Origin: Gerris lacustris
Lineage: Eukaryota; Arthropoda; Insecta; Hemiptera; Gerridae
DNA length: 64,000 nt
Assembly: GCA_951217055.1 (NCBI GenBank)
Contig: OX578280.1
Location: 16,097,394 to 16,161,393, forward strand
Direction: 5' to 3'
The notes under the pieces were generated by a model. The model saw nothing but the letters and a program-made list of their open reading frames with translations, made no database searches and was not told the DNA's origin. The position numbers were made by a program, and so were the translations under genes. The stretch's first letter is position 1. Every line of letters starts with the position of its first letter. Of the stretch, positions 1-12,400 are shown in pieces.

Positions 1-109
1 TATGTCAGTTCGGTGAGAGTGTCGAGGCGCTGGGATCCTGCCGATAGGACTTCTAGAGTGCTTCCTTTTCATAAGTGGACTCTTAATTTCTCTTTCAGTA
101 TGAGACATC
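1..109 (-). CDS. Exon of an Arg/Ser/Lys-rich protein, running off the left edge
   Basis: On the minus strand a pyrimidine-rich tract ends in AAG at 112-110 and is followed by an open frame to the window edge. It reads MSHTEREIKSPLMK, then KRKHSRSPIGRIP. The first base completes a codon left open by the exon at 3241-3531 (AG + G), so the two join without a frameshift. The RSP/SPLMK-type composition suggests an RS-like nuclear protein, but I do not recognise the family. No stop is reached in the window. Confidence 0.5.
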
Positions 110-209
110 CTTAAAAATAAAAAAGAAGGTGTCAGAATAATGCTCAGCCAAAAAAAAATAAAAAAACAATTTACTCGATAACTTGTTTGCAAAAAAAAGG
201 AATGATTAA

Positions 210-1247
210 GGCCTCTTTCACACGACATAACTTAGTTGATTCAACTAGTTGACTGGTGGTTGGAAAGGAGTGTAGCCGGGTAGCAAGTGTTAAGGAATCG
301 CCCGAACCCCTTCACACGAGTCAACTCGTCCGCCCAGGCAACTAGGAGACCAGGCACATGTGCCGCTTACGTTCTCATCCTAACTAGTTGATTTAACTAA
401 AAAGACACTACAAGGCATTAGGCCTTTCACACGAGTCAACTTAGTTGATTCAACTGGACTTGTTTGATATGGATTCTACTTTCTCTTCCAATTAAATTAG
501 AAGAATTTATGCTCGTGGCTTAGTAGTTTCGGATATAATTGTGGGAAACGCCCGTTTCCCGATTCTAGCAAGGGATGAACCCACATTCTTCGACTAGATT
601 TTCTCCTTTTTAGGGTTTCAGTGATATAACCAAAAAAAGAAACCCTTATAGTTTCGTCTGTCACTCTAAACGGTTGCAATTACTTTTGAATTAAAAGAGA
701 TAAATATTTGAAACTTTCCAGTCTTAAAGATCGTTTTGAGGCGCACTCAGGAAAAATATAGCGAACTCAAAATTATCAGCTGTTCAAATTTACGATTTTT
801 TTGTTTACATTTTGGGAGGGGTATAAAATGAAAGGTATTGAAGAGTTGATTACAAATATATATACCACTTGTGGAAATTAGTTCATTTTTCATGCCATTT
901 TGTAAAAAAAACATCAACCTTTTGCGTTCCCCACCTCCCTTATATTAACTTTTCTATTATTAATTTTTATATTCATAAAACCAACAAAACCCTTTTTACG
1001 TGAGACTTCACTCACAAACAATTTTTTTGCTCTTCTTCTTGCAGAAGAGCAAGCACAAGAAGTACACGTACTCCTGCTTTCTCGGGTCCAAAAATCGTAC
1101 TGAATCTCCGTTGGGAAGAGAAGTTGAATCAACAAAGTTGCCTCGTGTGAAAGAGGCCTGAAAAAGTCTTCACACGGGCAGTCAACTAGTTGAGAGTCAA
1201 CCAGTCAACTAGTTGAATCAACTAAGTTGCCTCGTGTGAAAGAGGCC
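210..1247. mobile_element. Nested MITE with CTAGTTGA-rich inverted ends
   Basis: The ends GGCCTCTTTCACACGA (210) and TCGTGTGAAAGAGGCC (to 1247) are exact inverted repeats, followed inward by ACTTAGTTGATTCAACTAGT and its complement. Further partial ends at about 301-345, 419-456 and 1130-1156 show nested insertion or end duplication. Flanks are TAA on the left and CAA on the right, a near TAA duplication as in PIF/Harbinger-type elements. No transposase is seen. Confidence 0.7.
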
Positions 1248-1404
1248 CAAAAGGACTTTTATTGTGCCGGAAGAGAAATATTAATTATCAAAATCTGCAC
1301 GAACAGTGGAAACTATCCTTTCTTGTGAACGAAACAGAAAAGGTTATACATGTATTTCTTATCATTTTAAATCAATTCCTGAACAATGTCTTTTAATATG
1401 ACTG

Positions 1405-1992
1405 ATAGTCCTGGAGATAGCCTGCAAAAAAGTGTCTGACTAACATCAAGCTAGAATTTTGTGAACAAGTTAATCTTTTAGTGGCTTTTAAGAATATATG
1501 GTCCGCAAAGTTTGTCTGAGGGACATAGCTTGGCAATAGGTATTTGAAAAAACAAAATGGTGGAGAGCGGCCATGTCCCGCCAATTATGGTGGACATATT
1601 GATTTTCATGATCCAGAATACAAAATTAGTTAGTAAACCAAAAATCAAGTTGATGTTAGTTTGTCACTTAATGGGTGGCCACTTTGATGTGAAGTAAGAT
1701 TTGAATAACTAACCTATCAAGGGACAAACTAACATCAACTTGATTTTAAGCCTACTAAATAATTTTGTAATCAGGATCATGAAAATCACATTGTCCACCA
1801 TAATTGGTGGGATATGGCCGCTATCAACTGGTTTTTTTTTTTTTTTTTTTCAAATGCCTATTGCCAAGCTATGTCCCGAAGACAAACTTAGCCAACCACA
1901 TATTCTTAAAAGGCACTAAAAGTTTAACTTGTACAGAAAATTCTAGCTTGATGTTAGTCAGACACTTTTTTGCACGCTATCTCCTGGACTAT
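1405..1992. mobile_element. Palindromic foldback element, copy 1
   Basis: The ends ATAGTCCTGGAGATAG and CTATCTCCTGGACTAT mark an almost full-length palindrome (arms about 260 bp, short centre). It is the most diverged of four related copies (others at 7771, 46969, 49151) and has a T-run expansion near 1830. It lies between the two RS-rich exons, so it may be intronic. Confidence 0.8.
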
Positions 1993-2329
1993 GAAGAAGC
2001 TATTAGTTTAAACATTTTTTTTTTTATTGTATTGATAGATCAAAACTTAAGACTCTCATTGACTACCAACAGAATACTCCTATTAAAAATATCCTTAATG
2101 CAAATAAGCGGTACAACTACATACTAGAAGACAATAAAAATAGGGAATCATAAAGAAAAAATCAAGGGTCATAATTATAATATGCTGAAGATTTTTAACT
2201 TTTAATAACAAGTATCGTGTTATATCTCTTACAATAAGTTATATATTCATTGTAACACACAAAAAAGTAGATTATTACAGTAAACAATGAATATCACATC
2301 TCATAAATTTAAATGATTTAAGTCAAATA

Positions 2330-2836
2330 TTACTACGTTCACACATCGTTTTGGAAACGGTTTTGAAAATGATCCGCTAGTTCAAAATGCTGTATGAACA
2401 GAGATCGACGGATCGTATCGATTTAGATCCGCTCCACCAAAAATACGTGATCGGATCAGGGGATCGAATTCAAAACGAACATGTGAACAGGTCGTGGAGG
2501 GGATCGAGATTATCAGGTTATTTTACTCTTTTCCACTTTTTAAGTTCTTTGTTTTCGTGAGCTTCCGTTTCTTTTTTTTTTAAACTGCAATAACGTTTTT
2601 AAACAAAAGTTAATACTGTAAAGAACTTGTAAAAACTTTTAATAACTTGTAAATGAAATGTAAAAATTCACAGACATATTAGTTAGCAAAAAAGAAGGTT
2701 TTACTCGTGACATCACCGTTGTGAAATATCGAAAACAAACATTTCGATCACCTGTATTTTTTGTTGTATGAACGCCAATCATTTTGAAAATGAATTGGAT
2801 CCGAAACGCTTTCAAAACGATGTGTGAACGTAGTAA
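2330..2836. mobile_element. MITE with TTACTACGTTCACAC inverted ends
   Basis: ATTACTACGTTCACACATCG at the left pairs with CGATGTGTGAACGTAGTAAT at the right. The inner arms pair imperfectly (CGTTTTGGAAACG / CGCTTTCAAAACG). The outermost TTACTACGTT is shared with the larger element at 42985-44413. Confidence 0.75.
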
Positions 2837-2859
2837 TATTTAAACTAAATATAAACATT

Positions 2860-3218
2860 AATTTAAATCAAATTATAATTATTATTAACTACGGGAAACA
2901 GACAGAGAAAAATACACTCCAGCGCCGGGATTTGAACTACGGGCCTCTATATTTCCAGTATAGCGCTCTACCAACTAAGCTACGCAGGAGAATGATTTTC
3001 TCTGACGTTAATGATACCTTGTTCCGAATTTAAGCTTTCAATTTTCCACAAATCTTAGAAGTCAACATTAATGACATAGAACTAGACCGAGAAATAACGC
3101 TTATAATTATAAAGTACCCAATTAGTACCTGTACCTAGTACAATCAATTAGAAATTCATATTTTACGATTTTGTTTCCATAGTATGAATACTACCAAAAT
3201 CGTAAAATATGAATTTCT
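2860..3218 (-). repeat. Dispersed repeat carrying a tRNA-like module, copy 1
   Basis: Homologous along its whole length, in reverse orientation, to 31762-32093. The tRNA-like part is internal, with about 220 bp of shared sequence upstream and about 50 bp downstream. That differs from a usual SINE, where the tRNA part is at the 5' end. Confidence 0.7.
2917..2990 (-). tRNA. tRNA-like sequence, anticodon loop CTGGAAA (GGA), probably a pseudogene
   Basis: On the minus strand, acceptor TCCTGCG pairs with CGCTGGA except one T-T. The D arm is GCTTAGTTGGTAGAGC and the anticodon stem CTATA/TATAG is perfect. The loop CTGGAAA gives anticodon GGA (serine), but the variable loop is only about five bases, unlike true serine tRNAs, and the T stem is poorly paired. 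The B box AGTTCAAATCC is near consensus. Best read as a repeat-borne tRNA pseudogene. Confidence 0.5.
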
Positions 3219-3219
3219 A
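3149..3219. other. Perfect ~25-bp inverted repeat (hairpin)
   Basis: AAATTCATATTTTACGATTT at 3151 is mirrored by AAATCGTAAAATATGAATTT ending at 3217, around a ~20-base loop. It lies just beyond the donor of the RS-rich exon, at the edge of the tRNA-bearing repeat. Confidence 0.8.
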
Positions 3220-3240
3220 AATATAAACAGTATAACCAAC

Positions 3241-3531
3241 CTAAGTTCATTTTTGATTTTTTGCTTCATCTGCATTAGTTGTTGAATCTGTTCCATCTCT
3301 CTTATTTTCTTTTGATCTACATAAACATCTTGATGTCTTGATTCTTCCTTTACTTTCCACGGCTCTTTACTTCTACTAGTACTCCTACTTTTGTGCCTAT
3401 GTTTCTTGTCGGATATATGAGGTCGTGACGCAGAGGCGTGCATTATCGGCATATCTTCCCTCTTCTTTCTTAATATATGTTGAGGTTCAGGCGTTCGGTT
3501 TTTCAGCTTCTTCTCTCTTACTTCCTTATCT
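3241..3531 (-). CDS. Exon of an Arg/Ser/Lys-rich protein (RS-like), gene unresolved
   Basis: A 291-bp exon bounded by an acceptor (TATAG, 3535-3532) and a donor (AG|GTTGGT at 3241/3240). It begins DKEVREKKLKNR, contains HRHKSRSTSRSKEPWK, and ends in a helical Gln/Met/Lys stretch (REMEQIQQLMQMKQKIK). It enters with one base and leaves with two (CTT AG), and joins the exon at 1-109 in frame. It also joins in frame to a cryptic donor inside the last SAFB-like exon (9322) or to the donor at 11336. It may therefore be an alternative 3' part of that gene or belong to a separate gene. Composition suggests a nuclear RNA-processing protein, but that is inference. Confidence 0.55.
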
Positions 3532-4008
3532 CTATAACACCAAAAGAAATATAATAAATTAAAATTAACAATCTACGTAAATAATATAATTCTAGTTTAA
3601 AAATATTCTTTTAAGATAATAGTTTAACTAATTAAAAAAGTAGACTTTTTATTATTATGTAACTTTGTTTATAAAAAATATATATATACATACGAGACAA
3701 AACAAAACTTGTACAACTTTAACGGAAATGATTTATTTTTCAGAAATGAAGGCCTCCTTTTAACAATAACTAGAATAGGAATCCCTCATGTTCTACTATG
3801 AAATGTGTTTTGTGTTACTTTTTACAATTTATAATTACTTTGGGTCATGATAGAATTAAGGAACATGGTCATTATAAAATTTGGTATTCTGTGGGTCAAA
3901 TTTGATTAAAAAAAAAAAAAAATCTAATAAGCGATTAATTAGGACAAGAGAAAACACCTTCTTTAAGTTTTAACTTTCTAGGGACAGGGATTTGAAATAT
4001 GAAAAAAC

Positions 4009-4371
4009 CACACTCTGTACTTTTTTACTTTAGCACCCCCCTATATCTCATTGTGATAATAGTTATTTAGACTAAGGAACATTATACAGAGTAGCATATA
4101 TTCCATAGTCTAAATTACTATTAAGACGAAGGGATATTCATTCCTATGTACCTTGGGACAAAGGAATATCACACTTGTGTATATAATCGTGATCATATCC
4201 CTTAGTCTTATCAACTAGTAAGATAAAGGAATAATAAATATAAAACTTCCCGAGGAGTCTCAATGTCTTGGAGAGACAATCACACAAACCTTTGAGACTT
4301 TTGTAGGGAAGACACTATTGTTTAGAACTAAGGGGGGTGCTTAAGTAAAAAAGTGCCCTATACTCTTGTGA
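4009..4371. mobile_element. Foldback MITE with ~35-bp inverted ends
   Basis: The left arm (CACACTCTGTACTTTTTTAC, then TTTAGCACCCCCCT) pairs with the right arm around 4331-4371 (AGGGGGGTGCTTAAGTAAAA, then CTTGTG). The interior has several weaker inverted segments and no coding potential. Confidence 0.55.
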
Positions 4372-4848
4372 AAAAGAGGCATAGCCTAGCTACTCTGAAT
4401 CTGTGCCCTTATTAAAACTGAGTACATATGATCTGGCAGAGATGACAGTTTATACTAAACAGTGTCTAAAGGCCCTGCAGCCTAAGGTTGTGTATGATCC
4501 TGTCTGAACAGCCGTGACTGTTCAGGCAAATAGATCACATGCCTCCTTTGTTCAGTATAAACTAGGAGATCATGCATACCCAGTTGACAAATTAATCATA
4601 CGTCTTTAATATTTTTTGTAACCACAATACCAACTATGGTATAAAATGTAAGTATTCTTTAAAGTAAGCATTTTAAAAATTCTAACATAATGCCCTAAAG
4701 TCTAAAAGTCACTCCTAGGGTACGGCCCAACAAATAAAGTGAAACATTCATGACAAATAGTGCATTAAGCAGTTTAATATGCACCAAAAGCAAAACCAAC
4801 GCACAAAAAGAAGCAAAGCCAATTTCTAAGAATTAAATGGTCCATAAA

Positions 4849-4883
<35 letters not shown>

Positions 4884-7770
4884 ATAATTATTATTATTGT
4901 AATAATTAATCAATAATTTTCATTGTTTAGGGTAACAACAGGAAACACAAGGAGAAGGACTAAACTTATACCAATAATATCCAAATTTTTTTTTTTATTC
5001 TTCAGTTAATCCCGTAATTTTCTTATATTCTTTTTCTTATTGGGTTCTAGAGATCCCTAGAGCCCAATAAGAAAAAGAAAATCCAATTTATCAACGTAAT
5101 AAAATTTCAACACAACATAAATTAATATCCCACTAGTAAATAATAATAAAAAATCTAAATCCGCTATTAAATAAATAAAAATTACATACACCACCTTAAC
5201 AATAAGGTATTTAAACAGACCTAGTGAATAGAGGAGGATTTTGAATAAAAATCAAATTTAAAAAAAAATGAAACAAGAGAGAAAGAGTATTTTAAAACAT
5301 GTAATTTACCAACGTTATATGGTTGTAAATGCTAATAGAAGAAAAACGATAATTTTAGGACCATGATAATTGTATGAACTTTTGTTGTTAATTAGGGTAT
5401 TATAAGAAAAAAAAAAAACTATTGTGAAATAAAATAAACTCTTAACTCTCTCATTTCAAATAAAATTCAATAGAGCAGTAATTCAGTAAACAAAGAAAGT
5501 AAATACACACCAGTTCTGACTTTCATCCAAGTTTCCGCAGTCATCTTAATTATTATATTAAACAATTTTGTTCGTTTTTTAAAATTTTTCATTAGGTTTT
5601 CCCCTTTCACGAGGATTTTACTTAAAGATGATTAAATAACAGCTCCAATGTAGAATGACATCTTTATAACTTCAGGACTCAGTCTGAGCTTCAATTTTTT
5701 CTCGGAGACAAAATAACTTCTTGTTCGATATAAATCGTTAATCGTATTTGTTTTGAAGAGCAGTAATTATTACACTAGTCATTAGATAATGTAAGACCAT
5801 TTATTTCCAGTTATATCACAAAATAATTAATTTGGAATATAAATATACTTTTTATTCTTCCACAATAAAATGGTATATACATTACATGTAATAATATTCC
5901 TTGTCCAAAATTGTGAAATCTCAATTTTAATTCTAGTTAATTATAACTCAGACCAGTCATTATCTCAATTCAGTAATAATTTTGTCACTTCCAAGATAAA
6001 ATGATCCGATAGTTCTAGATGTTCACTTTTCTTCAAAAAAAAACACTATATAGTATTTCATCTTCTTAAAAAGAGGCTTCTCTGTTATCTGATGACTTAG
6101 TAAGTAAAGTTCCATACTTTCATGGAGGTTTATTTCATAGTAGTCTGGATAATTATTTAACAGTAGACAGGATTGCCTAATGTATAGAAATATTCCAACT
6201 TTCTTGTATACTCCAAAGCATTCTTAGTACAATGTAAAAAACTTCAGCAGGCATTTTATTTTAGCTAATCGTAATTTGGCACATCATTTTTCTACTTAAA
6301 ATATAAAACAGTTTATTTTTAAAAAGACTTAGAAGTCACCACTGGCGTAACGGTAAACAAACTTCAAAATTATTTTGTTATTAACCTTCTTTATTCTAGT
6401 TCAAAGTAAGTATCCAACACTCTGTTACATCCAAATATCAGCAAGCAATAACGTCAATTAAATGTTTCTTGAATACAATTGAGTAATGTAAAAATATATT
6501 TCTTATTTCATGTTAGAATTTCTCATTCTGAGTTTGTTAAGACATAAATGTAGAGAGAGCTTTCACCTTTCATTACTTGTAAATTCCGCCATACAAAAAG
6601 TATTCCAAAATTGATTTACTCCTTTTTTTATGTCTTACAAGTGTTAATCTGATTTGTATTATAATTTCTTGAACAATTATATCTCAAACCTTTTTTTGTT
6701 TATGTTTATTTTGCCGAGTGTTTTTTATCTAAACAAATTATCAGACAGTAATAAGATTAGATAATTCTTCAGCTATCTCTGTCATCTAAAAACTCATTTA
6801 CTCTTTATAACCCATTGCAGAAAATTATGGTTTGTTTTGGTTCTGTAATTTGAAACATAAATGAAATCTAAAACAAAACAGTCATTTATATAAAAAAAAA
6901 TCTTTATATAAAGTTTTACAAAACCATTATTGTTTTTAAACAATCACAAACTGAATGCATATTAATACCCATACTTCCGAAAATTGGGATCAATAACTCC
7001 AATTCCAAAGGAAGGAAGCATAATAATTAATTAAAAACAAAACAAGAATACATTAACATCGATAAAAATATAATACTTATAGCAATTAAATAACGTTACA
7101 AAGTGAAAAATTGTTGGATTTAAAAAATTTAAGATTAATTACTACAACAAACAATTTTTATGTAGTGCATTCCAGTTAATCTAAAACTTGAAATAAATCA
7201 TAAACAATCTTTAGAGTAATATAATAAAATATATAGTGTAAAATAAGTAATTTCTTTTAACTTTACTTCATAATATGTCTATGTTAAAAAGAACAGAATT
7301 TGGTCCCAAAAGTCCACCAAGCCTAGGCATTGTTAGTTTTTACCGAAAGGGTCACTTAACAGCCACCACAATGACTGTTTTAATGTTTAAATTATTTTTT
7401 ACTTTCTTTAAACCAATTGATAAACAAATTTAATTATAGACTTGTACTAACATATATGCTATGAATTATTAGATTGCTCAAATAAGTTAGAGGATTGATA
7501 AGAGTGCATTGATAAGAAGAAGACATTGATATAGTCCAATTAAATACGTAAATTTTATTTTGAAATGTATTATCACATGGATGGTAGGACTGTCGTTTCC
7601 CGAGAGAAAAAAACAAGCCATAAGGTCCATGCATTGTGTTAGTATTACAATGAAAGATAATCTCATGGGTTGGTTATAAAAACACAGTATACAGAAGACA
7701 GGTAGAAGAGCATTCAATTCTCCTACATACAGCGGATTTTAAAGATTGACTAATATTTACTATATCTTAT

Positions 7771-8334
7771 AGTCCAGGAGATAGCGTGCAAAAAAGTGTC
7801 TGACTAACATCAAGCTAGAATTTTGCATACAAGTCAATCTTTTAGCGCCTTTTAAGAATATGTGGTCGGCTAAGTTCGCCTGCGGGACATAGCTTGGCAA
7901 TAGGCGTTTGAAAAAAACAAACCGGTGGAGAGCGGCCATGTCTCACCAATTATGGTGGACAATGTGATTTTCATGATCCTGAGTACAGAATTAGTTAGTA
8001 GACCGAAAATCAAGTTGATGTTAGTTTATCCCTTGACAGGTGACCACATTGATTTCTAGTAATATTTGAATAACTGTGAAAATAACATCGACTTGATTTT
8101 TGGTCTACTAACTAATTCTGTACTCAGGATCATGAAAATCACATTGTCCACCATAATTGGTGAGACATGGCCGCTCTCCACCGGTTTGTTTTTTCAAACG
8201 CCTATTGCCAAGCTATGTCCCGCAGACGAACTTAGCCGACCACATATTCTTAAAAGGCGCTAAAAGATTGACTTGTATACAAAATTCTAGCTTGATGTTA
8301 GTCAGACACTTTTTTGCACGCTATCTCCTGGACT
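7771..8334. mobile_element. Palindromic foldback element, copy 2 (best preserved)
   Basis: AGTCCAGGAGATAGCGTGCA at the left is mirrored by TGCACGCTATCTCCTGGACT at the right. The two ~260-bp arms are nearly identical inverted copies around a ~100-bp centre. The arms give an apparent 64-codon frame on both strands, judged to be a by-product of the repeat. Confidence 0.85.
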
Positions 8335-8345
8335 ATTATTTTATA

Positions 8346-8761
8346 CAGTAGAACCTCGATAAGAAGTGTCTCAAGGGGATTAGGGAAACAGCCTTGTTAT
8401 AGAGGTGCTCTTTTTGTTGAGGGTCGTATTATCAAGGTTATTTTGGCTATCAGTCGTGTTATCGAGGTTAATGGAATGGGTGGGGAGGGGGTTTTCAAGT
8501 CTAGACTTGTTCAACATCGACCTATTCCTGTAAAGTGTCGTGTTATAGAGGTTGACTTTTCAAAACGACTTGTTATAGAGGTTCTGAGTTACGTTGTGAA
8601 TTGGAGAAAAACCGTGTTATAGAGGTTGTTTGGATAATAATAGTCGTGTTATAGAGGTTAATTTAACATTATGTGTTATGACAATCTCAAGGGGATTTGA
8701 AAATTGCACTTGCAATTGAGGTTGTCGTATTATTGAGGGCCGTGTAAGCAAGGTTCTAATG
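8346..8761. mobile_element. Non-autonomous pogo/Tigger-like element, copy A
   Basis: Starts CAGTAGAACCTCGATAAGAA after TA and ends with GCAAGGTTCTAATG before TA. CAGT.GAACCTCG is the typical pogo/Tigger end. Internal GTTATAGAGGTT motifs repeat. It is the inverted homologue of 51985-52398 and begins 12 bp after the foldback copy at 7771-8334. Confidence 0.75.
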
Positions 8762-9236
8762 TATATAAAATATTGTATAATTAAATTTATGAAACAAGTA
8801 ATAGACACATAATAATAACAATTGACTTATTTCAAGGTAAACATTAGCTGCAAAAGCACCACATATATATATAAGAATAATAATTAAAATTTAAATAAAA
8901 TAATACTAATGATTCCTTTACTTAAACAAACATATAAAACAATTCCTTTAAAATATAAAAAAGTAATTATTTAAATAAAGAAATCATTTATAATACAACT
9001 AACCGAAATATGTACATTTACAAAAATAACAGTAAAAAAATTTAAGTGAATGTGGGAAAAAATTGTGGGATTTTCTAAATATTAAAAGATAAGCTTTCAA
9101 AATAAAAAATTTCAAATCAATATTATAAAAATAAAACAAAAATAATACTGAAATTTAATACAAAGGTTAAAAAAAAATCACTTAGCACTCAATTATTTTA
9201 AAGTTAAAAAGTTCTGTTATTTTTGCAAAATATTAC

Positions 9237-9456
9237 TTAAGAGTACAAAGGATTTTTAAGTGTGACAAGAAGTGACTGGTTGTGTGGTTGCGATTGTCGT
9301 TCCCATATAACTTGTCTATACCTGTATGGCTGTTGTCCTCCGTAATTCGGTGAAGGTCTCCTATCAGAATAGTGTCTCTCGTTCATTTGACGTTTACTCC
9401 TGTCAAAATCATCTCTAGGTCCACCAAATTCCCTCTTCCTTCTCACTTCTTCCAAC
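9237..9456 (-). CDS. Saf-B: SAFB-like exon 15: Arg/Tyr/Gln-rich tail and stop codon
   Basis: Starts after TACTCTTAG with [18 protein letters not shown] and contains [19 protein letters not shown] at 9239-9237. A strong internal donor (CATACAG|GTATAG at 9322/9321) lies 85 bp before the stop and would allow splicing to the exon at 3531. The last ~28 residues may therefore be specific to one isoform. Confidence 0.75.
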
Positions 9457-12400
9457 CTAAGAGTAAACAAATCAAATTTAAAGGAGTACTCGAAGTATAA
9501 TAGTTTTTATTCTGAGAGAGCTAGAAGGAAAGGTGTTAAACCTGAATACAACCAGATAGTAGGTTGAGAAAACCTAACGTTGTCCTGTTTTTTCATGTGG
9601 ATCCACTTTGTACAACTACTTGATTTGATCATCAGTGAAATAGACTGCCAATTGGTGTGGCACATAGCTTCCTCGCATCCTATCCACGTACTTTATTGAT
9701 TTCATGCTTTTACAAGCCATTATTGTCTAATTGGTCTAATTGTTTCCCCCGTTTTTTTTAATCGGTCAAAATTGTTCTCATTTTTTACACGAATTAAAGT
9801 ATCAATTTAGGAAAAGTTAAAGAGCGCAGATGGTTCAAATTAATCTGGAGCTATCTGCGGGTTACTTTCGACACACTATAAAAGTTTCATTCAAATCAGA
9901 TAAGTACTTTAGAAGCTATAGGTGTAAATAAATGTATGTTTGTGCGCATGTGGAAGAGAAACAAATAAGCGCAGAAGGTTGAAACTGACCAACAATGGGC
10001 TAATTTAAAACACACCCAAATTTAATTAAAATTGGACGTGTAGTTTTTAAGATATGTTGGTTCGCAAAAATTGAACGACAGACCAACAGACAGACACGGA
10101 ACCAAAAATGTTCCCTGATGTCTGAAACGGATTTCTGTCTTGGAATTTTTGAAATCAGAGACCTAAATTTTTTTTCGTTCTTCAGAATGACCACATAGCT
10201 TCCGTTACCTTCGGTAAGCTCGGAAGCAAAATATGTCTTACGTCCCTGTGATTTTAAATGTCACAAGTTATATCGATAATGACCTTAAGTTTCAAGCGAG
10301 AGATTTGTCAATTCGCTAACCATTGGTTACACCACAGATCCCCATAGATATGTCTAAGTTTAGATAAATAAACAAATCTGAGTGGCAAAAATATCAACTG
10401 ACTAAAAAGTTGACCTCTATCATTTGAAACAAGTTCAATCCACTTAATTAATAATCAAATGTTTATTGTTTTGACTCTTGATAACAGTTGTCAAGCAGAA
10501 AAAAAAATTGATCAACATATTTGATTGATCAATAAATTTGATCAAAACATCCTGGAAAAACCATATGCACTTTTTTTTTTAATAAATAAATACAAGTTGT
10601 AGTGATGGCTGATAAGGTGTAATTAAATAAAGAAAAACCTTATTTCATTCAGATGAAACGTTTCGACTCGTAGTAGAGTCATCCTCAGTCATTTATATTT
10701 CTAAAACACAATTTTACATGAATTTAGACTTCATTTACTGGGTTTTTAATATTTAATAACAGTAAAAAAATATTTGATAGCTTTAAACATTACTTACGAT
10801 AAAAGGTTTCTAACGTTGGTAATTAAAATATCTGCCTCCATTAGAGGGTGTCTAAGTTTAAGGGTGTCAACGTTTGTAATGTTATCATAAGTATTGTTTA
10901 AAGCTATCAAATATTGTTTTACTGTAATTGTAAATCTAAAACAATGAAAATATGGTATATTAGAAAAACCAGTAAATGTGTAAGTCTAAATGCATGTAAA
11001 ATTGTGTTTTAGAAATATAAATGACTGAGGATGACTCTACTACGAGTCAAAAAGTTTCATCAGAATGAAATAAGGTTTGTGTTTTATTTACTTACACCTT
11101 ATCAGCCATCACTATGTCTTATACATTGAAGAATCAGGGTTTACCACTTAAATGATTAAAAATTTAAATCTTTATAATACATATAAGTGAACAGAGTAAG
11201 CTTAAGAAGTATATCTTCCAAATTTGATTTTTTATAGTTTCTTACTTTTCTCTTGTGGTATTACAATATTTAGACAGTGTAATATTAATTAAAAAAAAGT
11301 ATTTAAGATATATAAAAAATGAAGGAAGGTGTTACCTCATGTGTTGTTTCCTGATTTCTTCCTTCTCTCGCTCGATACGCTCCCTTTCCAGTCGAAGTAG
11401 ATCAGCTTTCTCTCTTTCGATACGTTCTCTTTCCATCCTAAGCATTTCTCTCTCCCTGTTAAGTCTAAGAGATTCTTGTCTATGAGCTTCCTCGGCCATT
11501 CGTCTATCCATAGCCCTTTTACGTACTTCCATCTCTCTCCTTCTCATAATTTCTTGCTGCCTCAAATCTTGCCTGAAATAAGTAAAAAGTTACCCTTTCA
11601 GTCATACTAAAGTAAATTTACGTTTTGAATTTTCATCGCAAGTGACCTAATAAAGAAAAATTTACGTCATAGGGTTTTTCTAGTTTGGAGGAACAGTACT
11701 GCTAACGTAAATGTACGTTAGTATATCTAGCACTTTCTCTTGGCTGTCTGAGGTACTTATGAACGTTCTAGAGGCCAGTAGATAGAGCTAGGGTTGAAAA
11801 TAGAAAGAAAAAGGGAGAAAAAAAAATTATATTTAATTTAAATTGCATAGGTACATTTTCTTAACTTTTGGTTAACCGCAATAGCATAGCTTGAGTGCGG
11901 CCTTCAGTGATCTTAATATATAATTATTTTTTCATTTTAATGTATTACTTATTCCAAATATTAATAAAGTCTTTAAATAATCTAACTAGCATATCTAATG
12001 AAATCATACATAAATACTATATAATAGAATACACTATAGAGAATAAAAGATTATCCAAACAAAAAAATATTTATATAAAAAAAAAAAAAAATGTATAAGT
12101 GACTCATTTGTTCAAAGCAGTACTGCTTTTAGCCTATTCAAATCATCTCAGGTGTAAATTGGTAATTAATAGAGGAAAAAATATAAAGTAACAATAAATG
12201 TTTAACCAGACATAAAAACGAAAATTTAAAATGTAAAAGTTAAGTGTGATAGAAAACAATGTTATTTATGTACATAATATTATAAAAATACCGGGGGCCC
12301 CCGGACCCCCCCCCCCCCCAACTTTACAAAATCGATTCAACAAGCTACACGTGATTGTTATGAGTAAATACCAATTTGTTTAACATAATAATTCAGAGGG

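Larger units (their letters stand above)
3532..9236. other. 5.7-kb AT-rich stretch without a clear exon
   Basis: Holds the foldback MITE at 4009-4371, a small inverted repeat at about 4450-4565, a hairpin at 5025-5080 (TTTTTCTTATTGGG / CCCAATAAGAAAAA), the foldback element at 7771-8334 and the pogo-like element at 8346-8761. A lone start-codon-like minus-strand segment at 5544-5511 (MTAETWMKVRTG, then GTGTGT) is a weak first-exon candidate; its phase does not match the exon at 3531. Otherwise I see only AT-rich sequence. Confidence 0.4.

Noticed and set aside
8157..8351. A ~60-residue frame (HGRSPPVCFFKRLLPSYVPQ...) recurring in both arms of all foldback copies, at first sight a conserved small protein
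   Set aside because: Differences between copies are almost all amino-acid changing and include frame damage, so there is no sign of protein-level selection. The frame follows from the repeat.
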